Shown piece after piece: positions 48,558 to 57,296 of a DNA stretch of 64,000 nt. Below the pieces are notes generated by a model, which was given only the letters and a program-made list of their open reading frames with translations, did not search any database and was not told the origin of the DNA. The position numbers and the translations under genes are program-made. The stretch is from positions 532,315 to 596,314 of the forward strand of contig JAKLGU010000001.1 in assembly GCA_022710485.1 (NCBI GenBank). Direction: 5' to 3'. Source of the DNA: Gemmatimonadota bacterium. Its GTDB lineage: Bacteria; Gemmatimonadota; Gemmatimonadetes; Gemmatimonadales; GWC2-71-9. Within the stretch, counting starts at the first letter, position 1. Each line of letters starts with the position of its first letter.

Positions 48558-50414
48558 ATGTCGATGCAAGTGTTTCGGAACAGCGCCAAGCCCCTCATCT
48601 ACATCGTCACCGCCTCGTTCTTCCTGTGGCTGGTGTTCGACCTCAGCGGCCTGTCCGGCGGAACCGGCCTGCTGTCCCAGACCAGCGCCGGCAAGGTGGA
48701 CGGCCAGACGATCGAGGCGCGCTACTACACCACGCTGGTCCAGCAGACCATCGAGGAGCAGCAACGGACCTCGTCGAAGCCGCTCACGCTGGACGACATC
48801 GTCGGCATCCGGAACGACGTCTGGAACCAGATCATCGAGGCGACGGTGCTGCAGCGGGAGTACAAGCGCCGGGGCCTGGTGGCCACGCCGCAGGAGATCA
48901 GCGAGGCCATCAAGAACTTCCCGCCGCCGCAGCTGCAGACGGCGGAGCAGTTCCAGACCGAGGGCAAGTTCGACCTCTCCAAGTACCAGCGCTGGCTCGC
49001 TTCCGGGGTCGGGCAGCAGTACATCCCGGTCCTCGAGGCGCAGTACCGCGACCAGATCCTGCAGAGCAAGCTGCTGCGGGTGGTCACCGCCGACGTCTAC
49101 CTCTCCGACCCCGCGCTCTGGCAGCTCTACCGCGACCGGAATGAGACCGCCACCATCGAGCTGGCGGCCATCCTCCCACGTCGCGCGATTCCCGATTCGG
49201 CGGTGCAGGTCAGCGAGGAGGAGATGCAGGCCTATTACAAGGCCCACGCCGACCAGTTCAGCCGGTCGCCAACCGCGTACATGAGCTTCGTGGCGCTGCC
49301 CCGGCTGACCGACGGCAGCGACTCCGCCGCAGCCTACCAGCACGCCCTGGCCGTCCGGCAGGAAATCCTCGACGGCGCGCCGTTCGCGGAGATCGCCGCG
49401 CGGGAATCGTCGGACAGCATCTCGGCCTCGAAGGGCGGCGACCTCGGCGAGTGGACGCAGGGCTCGATGGTCGCGGCCTTCGACAGCGCCGCCTTCTCGA
49501 TGCCCCTCAATACCCTGTCCATGCCGGTGCTCACGGACTTCGGCTACCACCTGATCGAGGTGTCGAGCCGGAAGGGCAAGACGGCCACCGGCCGCCACAT
49601 CCTGATTCCCATCGAGGTGACCGGGACGCACCGCGACCGGCTGGACGCGCAGGCGGACTCCCTGGAGGAACTCGGGGCCAGCCGGCTCGACCCCGCCGCG
49701 CTCGACACGGTCGCGCGGGCCCTGTCGCTCCCCCTCGGCCCGACTCCGCCGGTCCAGAAGGGCACCCAGCTGCAGATCGGGGTGCGCGTCATCCCCGACG
49801 CCGGCGCCTGGGCGTTCCAGGCCAAGGTGGGCGAAATCAGCCCGATCATCGAGACACCCATCGGCTACTACCTGTTCCGGCTGGACAGCATCACCCCCGA
49901 GGGTGTCCCCCCGCTCGACGCGATCCGCGAGGCGGTGATGATCTCCGTCGCCCAGGACAAGAAGATCGGCCTCGCCGCCGAGCTGGCGCAGAACTACCTC
50001 CGGCGCGTCCGGGAAGGGAGCACGATGGAGCAGGCCGCCAACGCGCTCGGCATCCCGTACCGCAACCTGGGCCCGTTCAGCCGGGTCGAGAGCCCGGTGC
50101 CCAACCCGATCCTCACCGGCGCCGTCTTCAGCCTGCCGGTCGGGGCCGTCAGCGACGTGCTCGACACGGACGACGGCATGTACATCGTGCGGGTGGTGGC
50201 CCGGACGCCGGCGGATACCTCCGCCTTCCGGCAGGGGCTGGATGCGTACCGGACCGACGCGATCCGCCGGGCGCGCCAGGACCGGGCGCGGAACTACCTG
50301 GAGGCGCTGCGGACCCAGGCCAAGGTGGTGGACCGTCGCGAGGGGCTCTTCCCGACCTCCGCGCAGGCCGAGGCCGCCGCCACCTCCGCCCTCGGGCAGA
50401 GCAACGGAATCTAG
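48558..50414 (+). CDS. ppiD: Membrane-anchored parvulin-type peptidyl-prolyl isomerase, PpiD/SurA-like
   Basis: A single N-terminal membrane helix (PLIYIVTASFFLWLVFDL) anchors a periplasmic chaperone region. One parvulin domain (about residues 237-340 of the chosen start, with SKGGDLGEW) is clear. A second, degenerate parvulin-like stretch begins near GRHILIPIEV and ends at GYYLFRLDSITPEG. It would assist folding of exported or outer-membrane proteins. The ATG at 48558 places a short cytoplasmic segment before the helix; an ATG 24 bases upstream is possible. It stands alone between divergent and convergent neighbours. Confidence 0.85.
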   Translation: MSMQVFRNSAKPLIYIVTASFFLWLVFDLSGLSGGTGLLSQTSAGKVDGQTIEARYYTTLVQQTIEEQQRTSSKPLTLDDIVGIRNDVWNQIIEATVLQREYKRRGLVATPQEISEAIKNFPPPQLQTAEQFQTEGKFDLSKYQRWLASGVGQQYIPVLEAQYRDQILQSKLLRVVTADVYLSDPALWQLYRDRNETATIELAAILPRRAIPDSAVQVSEEEMQAYYKAHADQFSRSPTAYMSFVALPRLTDGSDSAAAYQHALAVRQEILDGAPFAEIAARESSDSISASKGGDLGEWTQGSMVAAFDSAAFSMPLNTLSMPVLTDFGYHLIEVSSRKGKTATGRHILIPIEVTGTHRDRLDAQADSLEELGASRLDPAALDTVARALSLPLGPTPPVQKGTQLQIGVRVIPDAGAWAFQAKVGEISPIIETPIGYYLFRLDSITPEGVPPLDAIREAVMISVAQDKKIGLAAELAQNYLRRVREGSTMEQAANALGIPYRNLGPFSRVESPVPNPILTGAVFSLPVGAVSDVLDTDDGMYIVRVVARTPADTSAFRQGLDAYRTDAIRRARQDRARNYLEALRTQAKVVDRREGLFPTSAQAEAAATSALGQSNGI

Positions 50415-50441
50415 GCCCGACTACCCACCGCAAACGCGGCG

Positions 50442-50479
50442 AGGGGCCGGACCGGGAAGTTCCCCGGTCCGGCCCCTCG
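50442..50479. terminator. Bidirectional terminator between ppiD and tatA
   Basis: A perfect 16-bp stem (GAGGGGCCGGACCGGG and its complement) with a 6-base loop lies between two convergent genes. No clear T run follows on either strand, so it may act as a blocking structure. Confidence 0.55.
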
Positions 50480-50498
50480 TGCATTCCGGCTGGTGCGG

Positions 50499-50756
50499 CT
50501 ACTGCGAGAGCCGCTTGGGCTCACCCGACCCGCTGCCCGTGGTGCTAGACGGCGGCGCATCCATGGACCGCGGCAGCTGCGCACGGTCGTCCGGGGCGCT
50601 GCTGATCGAGTCGCCGGCGTCGGAGATGCTGCGCTTGAACTCCCGGATTCCCTTGCCGATGGAGGAGCCGATCTCGGGCAGCCGCTTGGCGCCGAAGACC
50701 AGCAACACCACGACCATGAGGATCATCAATTCGGAAAAGCCGATGTTTCCGAGCAT
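50499..50756 (-). CDS. tatA: Sec-independent protein translocase TatA
   Basis: A short membrane helix near the N-terminus (ELMILMVVVLLVFGAKRLPEIG) is followed by an amphipathic helix and a charged tail. FGAKRLPEIGSSIGKGIREF is the TatA signature. A Ser/Pro-rich 30-residue tail follows. TatC is fused in another gene, about 7 kb away, so the Tat genes are split here. TatB-type function cannot be excluded. Confidence 0.92.
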   Translation of the reverse strand: MLGNIGFSELMILMVVVLLVFGAKRLPEIGSSIGKGIREFKRSISDAGDSISSAPDDRAQLPRSMDAPPSSTTGSGSGEPKRLSQ

Positions 50757-50767
50757 ACGGACCGCCT

Positions 50768-51040
50768 TTAGAAGAGGGACCGCGCGATGAAATAGGCCAC
50801 GAGGACGCCCACGAGACTGAGCAACGTCACATCGAGCCCGACCGGCCCCAGCGTGAAGTTAACCACGAGGAGGTCCACGGAGACAGGCCCCACCGTCGGG
50901 TTGACCGCCGTGGTGAAGAAGTCCCGCGCCGCGCTTTCCGGCAGGAACCGCCGGAGCAGCGCCGTCAGGAAGCCGCCCGCCAGGAAGCCGGTGGTCAGGA
51001 CACCGAGGTAGAACCCGGGGCGACGTGGTCCACCGGCCAT
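50768..51040 (-). CDS. DUF4321 membrane protein
   Basis: 90 residues with two hydrophobic segments (YLGVLTTGFLAGGFLTALL; VGLDVTLLSLVGVLVAYFIA) separated by the TVGPVSVDLLVVNFTLG beta-like stretch. This matches the small conserved DUF4321 family, whose role is unknown. It overlaps the prenyltransferase gene by 1 base. Such proteins often lie beside tatA or cell-envelope genes. Confidence 0.75.
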   Translation of the reverse strand: MAGGPRRPGFYLGVLTTGFLAGGFLTALLRRFLPESAARDFFTTAVNPTVGPVSVDLLVVNFTLGPVGLDVTLLSLVGVLVAYFIARSLF

Positions 51041-52026
51041 CAGCTCCTCCGATCCAGGACGAACGGGATGCTCGCCCGAAGCGCCTCGCGGGCGGGACTG
51101 GGGGCCAGGAGCTCGAGCGCGGCCTCGGCGCCAGTCGAGAGCGCGGCCGCCCGTTCGCGGGCGTAGTCGAGGCCCCCGGCCTCGGTCACCGCCTCCACCA
51201 CCGCGGCGATCTGCGCGTCCGTCGGCGTCTCGGTGTCCATCAGGGCCGACACCTCGCGGCGCTGACTGGCAGACAGCTTCGGCAGCGCATGGATCAGCGG
51301 CAGCGTCACCTTGTGCTCCCGAAGGTCCGCGCCGACCGGCTTGCCGGTGATCGTGGCGTCGCCGGTGTAGTCGAGCAGGTCGTCCACGATCTGGAACGCC
51401 ATGCCCAGCCGCAAGCCGAACTCCCGCATGGCCTGACGCTGCTCACCCGGCGCGCGGATGGCGCCCGTTTCGCAGGCGCCGGAGAGGAGCGAGGCCGTCT
51501 TGGCCATGATCAGCAGGTCGTACTGCTCCTCCGAAAAGGCCAGCCGGTCGTGCGCCAGCAGCTGGCGCATCTCGCCGACGGTCATCTCGTTCGTGACCCG
51601 CCCCAGGATCCGCAGCGGCTCGAGGTCCGCGAGCCGCACCAGCTCGATGACCGCGCGGGAGTACAGGTAGTCGCCCATGATGACCGACACCTGGTGGCTG
51701 AACAGGGCGTTGATCGTCGGCATCCCGCGGCGGCGCACGGAATGGTCCACGGAGTCGTCGTGGACGAGGGTGGCGAGGTGGATCAGCTCCACGACCGCGC
51801 CGAGCGTGGCGGCCCGCGGATCGGGGGCGCCGGTCGCCTCGTCCGCCAGCAGCAGCAGCGTGGGCCGCAGCATCTTGCCCTGCATCTGCAGGAGGTGCGC
51901 GTTGACTTCCGCGATCAGGCCGAAATCCGCCTCGACGATGCGGCGGAGCTCGGACCGGACCTCGTCCAGCCGGGCGCGCACGGGCGCCTGGATGTCCGCG
52001 AGCGTGGCGGGAATCGCCTGGGTCAC
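51040..52026 (-). CDS. Long-chain polyprenyl diphosphate synthase
   Basis: It makes the isoprenoid chain of quinones or lipid carriers. The first aspartate-rich motif is LVHDDSVDHSVRRRG and the second is FQIVDDLLDYTGD. The KKTASLLSGA-like stretch (AKTASLLSGACETG) is typical. The GTG start overlaps the upstream TPR gene stop. Chain length cannot be predicted with confidence; octaprenyl or longer is usual for this branch (IspB-like). Confidence 0.9.
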   Translation of the reverse strand: MTQAIPATLADIQAPVRARLDEVRSELRRIVEADFGLIAEVNAHLLQMQGKMLRPTLLLLADEATGAPDPRAATLGAVVELIHLATLVHDDSVDHSVRRRGMPTINALFSHQVSVIMGDYLYSRAVIELVRLADLEPLRILGRVTNEMTVGEMRQLLAHDRLAFSEEQYDLLIMAKTASLLSGACETGAIRAPGEQRQAMREFGLRLGMAFQIVDDLLDYTGDATITGKPVGADLREHKVTLPLIHALPKLSASQRREVSALMDTETPTDAQIAAVVEAVTEAGGLDYARERAAALSTGAEAALELLAPSPAREALRASIPFVLDRRS

Positions 52027-54299
52027 GGTGTTTCGCCCTTCGAAATGGCGCGCAGCCGCTCGGCGAGGTCCATGAAGTGGATGTCCACCGCCAGCGCGCG
52101 CCGATAATACGGCTGAGCCTCGTGCCCCCGCCCCTCCGCCTCGAGCGCCCGCCCGAGCCAGTACAGCAGGCCGATCTTCTCGTCGTCCTGGCCGCTCAGC
52201 CCGTCCACGGCACGGCGGAGGATGGCCTCGGCCACCGCAAACTGCCCCTTGTCGAAGAAGGAGGAGCCAAGCGCCTCCGAGGTCCGCAGCCGCGCGTCGG
52301 GCGACCGGAGCGCCTTCTGGAACTCCGCGATCGCCTCGTCGAGCAGGCCCATCTCCTTGAACGCGATGCCCAGGTCGTAGTGCGACTGGAAGTCCTCGGC
52401 GTCGAGGTTCTCGTCGATCCCGCGCTTGAATTGCTTCAGCATCTCGGCGAAGTCCCGCTCCTCGTCGCCGGTCGGCTCCTCGTCCTGCACCCGCATCCGG
52501 GTGTCCTTCGGCCGGCCACCCACGTCGCCGTCGAGCACCATGGCGCCGAGGTCCACAAACCCCTCCGGCGGCGCGGCCGCCGTCGCCGGCGCGCTCGGGG
52601 GGGGAGGCGGCGCAAGCGAATCGATGGCCGCACGCGCCCGGGCGTTGTCCGGCTCGCTCTCGGCCACCCGGCCGTACACCGCCAACGCCTTCTCGACGGC
52701 CCCCACGCGGACGAGCGCGTCGCCCAGCTCCAGGTACGCGTCGACGACGCGCGTGCGGTTGCCCACGCGGTAGGCGAGCTCCACGAGCTTCTGGTAGTAC
52801 CGGATCCCGTCCGGCTCCAGCCGGGCCAGCTCCTCCGCCACGTCGTTCGCCCCGTCCCAGTCTTCGAGCTCCTCGAAGCGGGAGAGCGCCAGGTTCAGCT
52901 CCTCCACCCCGCGCCCGTGCTCGCCGGTGGCGAGCAGCGCCTCGCCGAGCGCCCGGTGCACGGCAGGATCATCGGGGTTGTCGAGGACCCGGTCCTCGAG
53001 CTCCGTCACGCGCGCCTCGGCCGACACCTCCTCCACGCCGGCGCCCTGCGCGCCGGCGGCGGGCGCCTCGCCTTCCACCAGCTGCAGCGCCGGATCGTCG
53101 GTGGCCCAGACCGGCGGCGCCTCGACGACGTAACTCTCGGCGTCGGCCCCGTCGGCCAGGTCGACGTCGACGTCTCCCAGGAGCGGCGACTCCTCGATCC
53201 GTCCCGCGGGCGCAGGGTCATCCTGGATGGCCGAGACCGGCAGGTCGAACGTCATGTCGGACACCAGGCCGGTCGAGTCCGTCGGCACGAGCGTGACGGT
53301 GTCCGCCTGGTCGAACTCCGCCGGCTCGAAGCCCTCGAGCGGCGCGGGAAGGTCCTCGGCGTCGAGGGTGGTGTTGTCCTCGACCAGGTCGGGATCCGCG
53401 GGGAGAATTTCGAGATTGTCGAGGTCCGCCGTCCCGACCCGCTCCAGACCCTCCATCGGGACCACCTCGAACTCCAGGTCGCCCGCTTCGAGTTCGGACT
53501 GCAGCAGGTCCGACGCGGACATGGTGACCTCGTCCACCGGCGCGTCGGCCACGGGCGGCGGCTCGTCAGCCGTCCGGACCTCGCGCGTCGGGGCGCCGAA
53601 CCCGACCGGCGACCCGAAGGGAGTGTCGAGGCCGATGTCGAGGAACACGAGGTCGCCACGGCGACGGGGCTCTTCGGCCGGCGCCGGCGCGGTCGCCTCC
53701 ATTTCGTGCATCCGCTCCCGCGTTCGCTGCGCGCCAGTCTGGTCCCCGCGGCCCTCCAGCTCCGTCGCGAGCTTCTCCAGCTGCTCCCGCGCCTCGGCGC
53801 CCCGCGACGCCACACGCAGCAGTTCGGACAGCATGACCCGGATCTCGTCGCTGCTGCCGAATTGGTCCGCAAACTCCTTCACGTCGCGAAGCGCGGTGTC
53901 CCGCATGTTATCGCGATTCATGCGGTCGAGATACTCGATCAGGTTCTTCTTGGCCTCGCCGGCCATGTTCTTCTTCGCGTGGAGCCGGGCGAGCTGGATG
54001 TACGTGCGGGTGCGGTGGGGATCGTAGCGGAGGATCTTGCCGCAGACGGCGATGGCGTTGTTGGAGAATCCCTGTTCGCTGTACAGCTCGACCGCCCGTT
54101 CGTACGAGCGAACGGCGGCGGGGATGTCCCCGACCTTCAGGTGCAGGTCGCCGACCTTGTTGTAGAGGGCCAAGTCGGGCGCGGCTTCCTCGCCGGACTC
54201 GAACGCCTCGAGGACTCGCTGGTAGACCTCGATGGCCTTCCGCCACTCCTCCTTCTGCTCGTGCTTCCTGGCGGTGTCCTTGAGCTTTTCGAGGTTCAT
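52023..54299 (-). CDS. Large TPR protein with acidic linker
   Basis: The N-terminal 200 residues are tetratricopeptide repeats (KAIEVYQRVLEAF; LYNKVGDLHLKVGDIPAAVRSYERAVELY; CGKILRYDPHRTRTYIQLARLHAKK). A 200-residue acidic, disordered region follows, holding GFEPAEF near residue 325. A second TPR block begins near residue 435 and continues to the end (YDLGIAFKEMGLLDEAIAEFQKAL). No signal peptide. The gene overlaps the prenyl synthase gene. Function is unknown; its likeness in layout to the TPR protein at 46587-48395 suggests a shared family. Confidence 0.8.
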   Translation of the reverse strand: MNLEKLKDTARKHEQKEEWRKAIEVYQRVLEAFESGEEAAPDLALYNKVGDLHLKVGDIPAAVRSYERAVELYSEQGFSNNAIAVCGKILRYDPHRTRTYIQLARLHAKKNMAGEAKKNLIEYLDRMNRDNMRDTALRDVKEFADQFGSSDEIRVMLSELLRVASRGAEAREQLEKLATELEGRGDQTGAQRTRERMHEMEATAPAPAEEPRRRGDLVFLDIGLDTPFGSPVGFGAPTREVRTADEPPPVADAPVDEVTMSASDLLQSELEAGDLEFEVVPMEGLERVGTADLDNLEILPADPDLVEDNTTLDAEDLPAPLEGFEPAEFDQADTVTLVPTDSTGLVSDMTFDLPVSAIQDDPAPAGRIEESPLLGDVDVDLADGADAESYVVEAPPVWATDDPALQLVEGEAPAAGAQGAGVEEVSAEARVTELEDRVLDNPDDPAVHRALGEALLATGEHGRGVEELNLALSRFEELEDWDGANDVAEELARLEPDGIRYYQKLVELAYRVGNRTRVVDAYLELGDALVRVGAVEKALAVYGRVAESEPDNARARAAIDSLAPPPPPSAPATAAAPPEGFVDLGAMVLDGDVGGRPKDTRMRVQDEEPTGDEERDFAEMLKQFKRGIDENLDAEDFQSHYDLGIAFKEMGLLDEAIAEFQKALRSPDARLRTSEALGSSFFDKGQFAVAEAILRRAVDGLSGQDDEKIGLLYWLGRALEAEGRGHEAQPYYRRALAVDIHFMDLAERLRAISKGETP

Positions 54300-54401
54300 T
54301 CGGGCTCGGCCAGAGAAGGAGGAAAGCGGCGACAGGACTTGGACTTAGACTTGTGCGCGAAGCACCTCGGAAAGATATGGAGGCGGAAGGGGGGGAGCAA
54401 G

Positions 54402-55934
54402 CTAGGCGAGCGTGGCGGGATCGAAGACCCCGGCCCGGATCGCCTCCGCCAGCCGCGCAAGATCGGGCGCGGGCGGCCGGTCCTCCGCGAGCGGCGGCAC
54501 CGCCGGGCGCAGCCCCCGGAGCCGGTCGTGGAGCAGGCCGACGCCGCGGCCCGGCGTAAGCGGCCGCAGGAGGTCGAGCCCCTGTCCCGCGCACAGCAGC
54601 TCCGTGGCGACGACGTGCACCGCGTTGTCGAGGATCCGTCGCGCCTTGTAGGCCGCCCCCATCCCCATCGGGACGAAGTCCTCCTGGTTCGCGTCCGTCG
54701 GGATCGACCCGATGCTCGCCGGGTGGGCCAGGGTGCGGGACTCCGCCACCAGCGCCGCGGCCGTGATCTGCACCATCATGTAGCCCGACGAAAGCCCAGG
54801 GTCGCTCGTGAGGAAGGCGGGGAGCCCCTGCGACAGGTCGGGATTCACCAGGCGCTCCACCCGGCGCTCCGAAATCGCCTGCAGCGTGGTGACGGCCACC
54901 GCGAGGAAGTCGAGGGCCTGCGCCACCGGCTGGCCGTGGAAGTTGCCGCCGGAGAGCACGTCGCCGTTGTCGAAGACGAGGGGATTGTCGGTCGAGGCGT
55001 TGAGCTCGACGGCGGTCGTCCGCGCCGCGAACGCGATCGCGTCCCACACCGCGCCGAGCACCTGCGGCGTGCACCGGAGGCTGTACGCGTCCTGGACCCG
55101 GGGGTCGTCGTCCCGGTGGGATTCGCGGATGGCGCTGTCGGTGAGCAGCTCCCGCATCAGGCGGGCGGTCTCGATCTGGCCCGCATGGGGGCGGGCGGCG
55201 TGGATCCGTTCGTCCAGCGGCGTCGGCGTGCCGCGGAGCGCCTCGAGGCTCATGGCCGCCGCGCCCACCGCGCTCCGCCAGAGCACCTCGGCGTCGTGAA
55301 TCATCAGGGCCAGCATCGCGGTCTGGGCCTGCGTGCCGTTGATGAAGGCGAGCCCTTCCTTCGGCGCGAAACGGTACGGCGCGAGCCCGGCGGCCGCCAG
55401 CGCGGCGGCGGCCGGCGCGCGCCGCCCCGCCTCGAGCACCTCCCCCTCCCCCATCAGGACCAGCGCCACGTGACTCAGCGGCGCCAGGTCCCCGCTCGCC
55501 CCAACGCTGCCCTGCTCCGGCACCAGCGGCACAATGCCGGCGTTCAGGAGGCCGAGGAGCGCCTCCACGAGGGCGGGGCGCACGCCGCTGGTCGGGCGGA
55601 GGAGGACGTTCGCCCGAAGGATCATCAGCCCGCGAACGACGTCGGGCGGCAGTGGCGCCCCGACTCCGGCGGCGTGGCTCCGGATCAGGTTGACCTGGAG
55701 CCGCTCGAGATCCGCCGGCGCGATTCGGACGTTGGCGAGCTTGCCGAACCCGGTGTTGATGCCGTAGATGGTCTGGCCCGAGGCGAGGGCGCGTTCGACG
55801 CGTGACCGGCTTGCCGCGAGCGCCGCGAGGGCGCCGGGCTGAACGCCAACGCGGCACGCAGGATTGCGTGCCGCGTGGACCACGGCGGGGACTGTGAGCG
55901 AGTTGCCGTCGAGCAGCAGGGTGTCGGTAGGCAT
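54402..55934 (-). CDS. hutH: Histidine ammonia-lyase
   Basis: It eliminates ammonia from histidine to give urocanate. The electrophilic MIO group would form from Ala-Ser-Gly in GSVGASGDLAPLSH (near residue 135). TGFGKLANV and the substrate-selectivity Ser-His in LIRSHAAGVG (near residue 85) favour histidine over tyrosine or phenylalanine. Other hut genes are absent. The ATG at 55934 is chosen as the family begins near LLLDGNSLT; ATG 55955 is also in frame. Confidence 0.9.
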   Translation of the reverse strand: MPTDTLLLDGNSLTVPAVVHAARNPACRVGVQPGALAALAASRSRVERALASGQTIYGINTGFGKLANVRIAPADLERLQVNLIRSHAAGVGAPLPPDVVRGLMILRANVLLRPTSGVRPALVEALLGLLNAGIVPLVPEQGSVGASGDLAPLSHVALVLMGEGEVLEAGRRAPAAAALAAAGLAPYRFAPKEGLAFINGTQAQTAMLALMIHDAEVLWRSAVGAAAMSLEALRGTPTPLDERIHAARPHAGQIETARLMRELLTDSAIRESHRDDDPRVQDAYSLRCTPQVLGAVWDAIAFAARTTAVELNASTDNPLVFDNGDVLSGGNFHGQPVAQALDFLAVAVTTLQAISERRVERLVNPDLSQGLPAFLTSDPGLSSGYMMVQITAAALVAESRTLAHPASIGSIPTDANQEDFVPMGMGAAYKARRILDNAVHVVATELLCAGQGLDLLRPLTPGRGVGLLHDRLRGLRPAVPPLAEDRPPAPDLARLAEAIRAGVFDPATLA

Positions 55935-55976
55935 CTGCCGAAATTGCCCGAACATCCCGGCCCGCACAAGCCCGTC

Positions 55977-57149
55977 CTAGTGCGCGATCGTCACTCCGGT
56001 CGGCCTGGCGGCGCGAATACCGCCGCCCACCACGAGCTCCGGATTCCCCGGATCGGTCTGGTACGCCCAGTCGAGGATCAGGAAGTCCTGGCCGACGTGG
56101 GTGACGCGGATCGCGCCGTACCGGGCGAAGGCGTCGCCGCCGCTCATCTCGAACACGTATCCCCAGCCGACGAGTGCGTCGATCGGCAGCGGGCTGTACA
56201 CCTGGTCCGGCGCCCAGTCGACGTCGGTCAGGTCGCCGACCGGGGCGTTGCCGTAGAACTCGACGCCGGTGCCGGCGCGCACCGGGCGGAACCGCAGGCC
56301 GCCGAGGCCGTTCCGCTCGACCACGAAGTCGATGTCGGGGGCGTTGCCGGGGCCGACGAGCCCGAGCTCGGAGGGCTGCACGAACTGGTCGAAGTTCAGG
56401 TCCTTCCAGAAACGGAACCCGCTCTGGCTGAGCGTCAGCTCCCGCGCGTACAGGACGATGTTCCGCGCGTCAGGACGGGGGGTGTCGGCCCGGATCGGGG
56501 ACCAGAGGCTCTCGTACCCTTCGACGCTCACGGCGGTTACCGCGAAGCAGCGCGGCTGGCCGTTGGGTAGCGCGCCGGAGATGAACTCCGGTGCCACCGT
56601 GGTGCCCTCGAGGAACCAGTCCACGTCGCAGAGGTTGGCGTCAATGTCGTACGCCGCGCTGTAGATCCGGTAGGCGGCGAACCGGGCCGGGGAGGCGTCG
56701 TGGGCGTTGTCGGTCCAGTCGAGCGCAATGGCGCCGTCGAGGCTGATGCTGAAGAGTGACGCGGGCGCCGGCAGGGCCAGGCGCTCGTCGATCGTGACGG
56801 TCGGGCTCGCGCCGCTCTCGAAGCCGTTCAGGTCCTCCGCCGTCACGTAGTATTGCAAGTCCGGCGGGCCGTTGTCGTGGTAGGTGTTGGAGGTGGTTGA
56901 GCCGCGGAGCCCGAATGCCTCGGCCGTCGAGCCTCGTGAATAGACATGCCAGACGGCGAGATTGGGATCGCCGTCGTCGGGCCACGAGAGCAGCAGGCCG
57001 GATGGCGCCGTTCCGGTCCCGATGGGCTCGACCTGATAATAGAGCGCAACCGGCGGCTGGATGCCTCCGGGGGGCGGGGCGATGACTTCAGTGTAGGAAT
57101 CGCAGGCGGCGAGTGTCAGCACGGCCGCACCGGCCCAGACGAGACGCAT
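55977..57149 (-). CDS. Lipoprotein with fibronectin type III-like domains
   Basis: A lipoprotein signal ends in VLTLAAC (lipobox, Cys near residue 16), so the protein is likely anchored to a membrane. Two fibronectin-like beta domains can be recognised by LLLSWPDDGDPNLAVWHVYSRG and ALDWTDNAHDASPARFAAYRIY. The remainder is beta-rich with no clear family. The GAGGAAC Shine-Dalgarno sequence favours the ATG at 57149. No enzyme motif seen; a surface-binding role is plausible. Confidence 0.75.
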   Translation of the reverse strand: MRLVWAGAAVLTLAACDSYTEVIAPPPGGIQPPVALYYQVEPIGTGTAPSGLLLSWPDDGDPNLAVWHVYSRGSTAEAFGLRGSTTSNTYHDNGPPDLQYYVTAEDLNGFESGASPTVTIDERLALPAPASLFSISLDGAIALDWTDNAHDASPARFAAYRIYSAAYDIDANLCDVDWFLEGTTVAPEFISGALPNGQPRCFAVTAVSVEGYESLWSPIRADTPRPDARNIVLYARELTLSQSGFRFWKDLNFDQFVQPSELGLVGPGNAPDIDFVVERNGLGGLRFRPVRAGTGVEFYGNAPVGDLTDVDWAPDQVYSPLPIDALVGWGYVFEMSGGDAFARYGAIRVTHVGQDFLILDWAYQTDPGNPELVVGGGIRAARPTGVTIAH

Positions 57150-57296
57150 CGGAGTTCCTCGAAGAGGGGACACTTGGGAAAACGCACGGTCCATGCCATG
57201 TCGGAATGAACCTCAAGTCATTATGCCATATTGTGTTACGATATGCGTACGGGGGCGCTCATGTCCGCCATCGAGGACGTTTGCGCCTCCTGGCGA

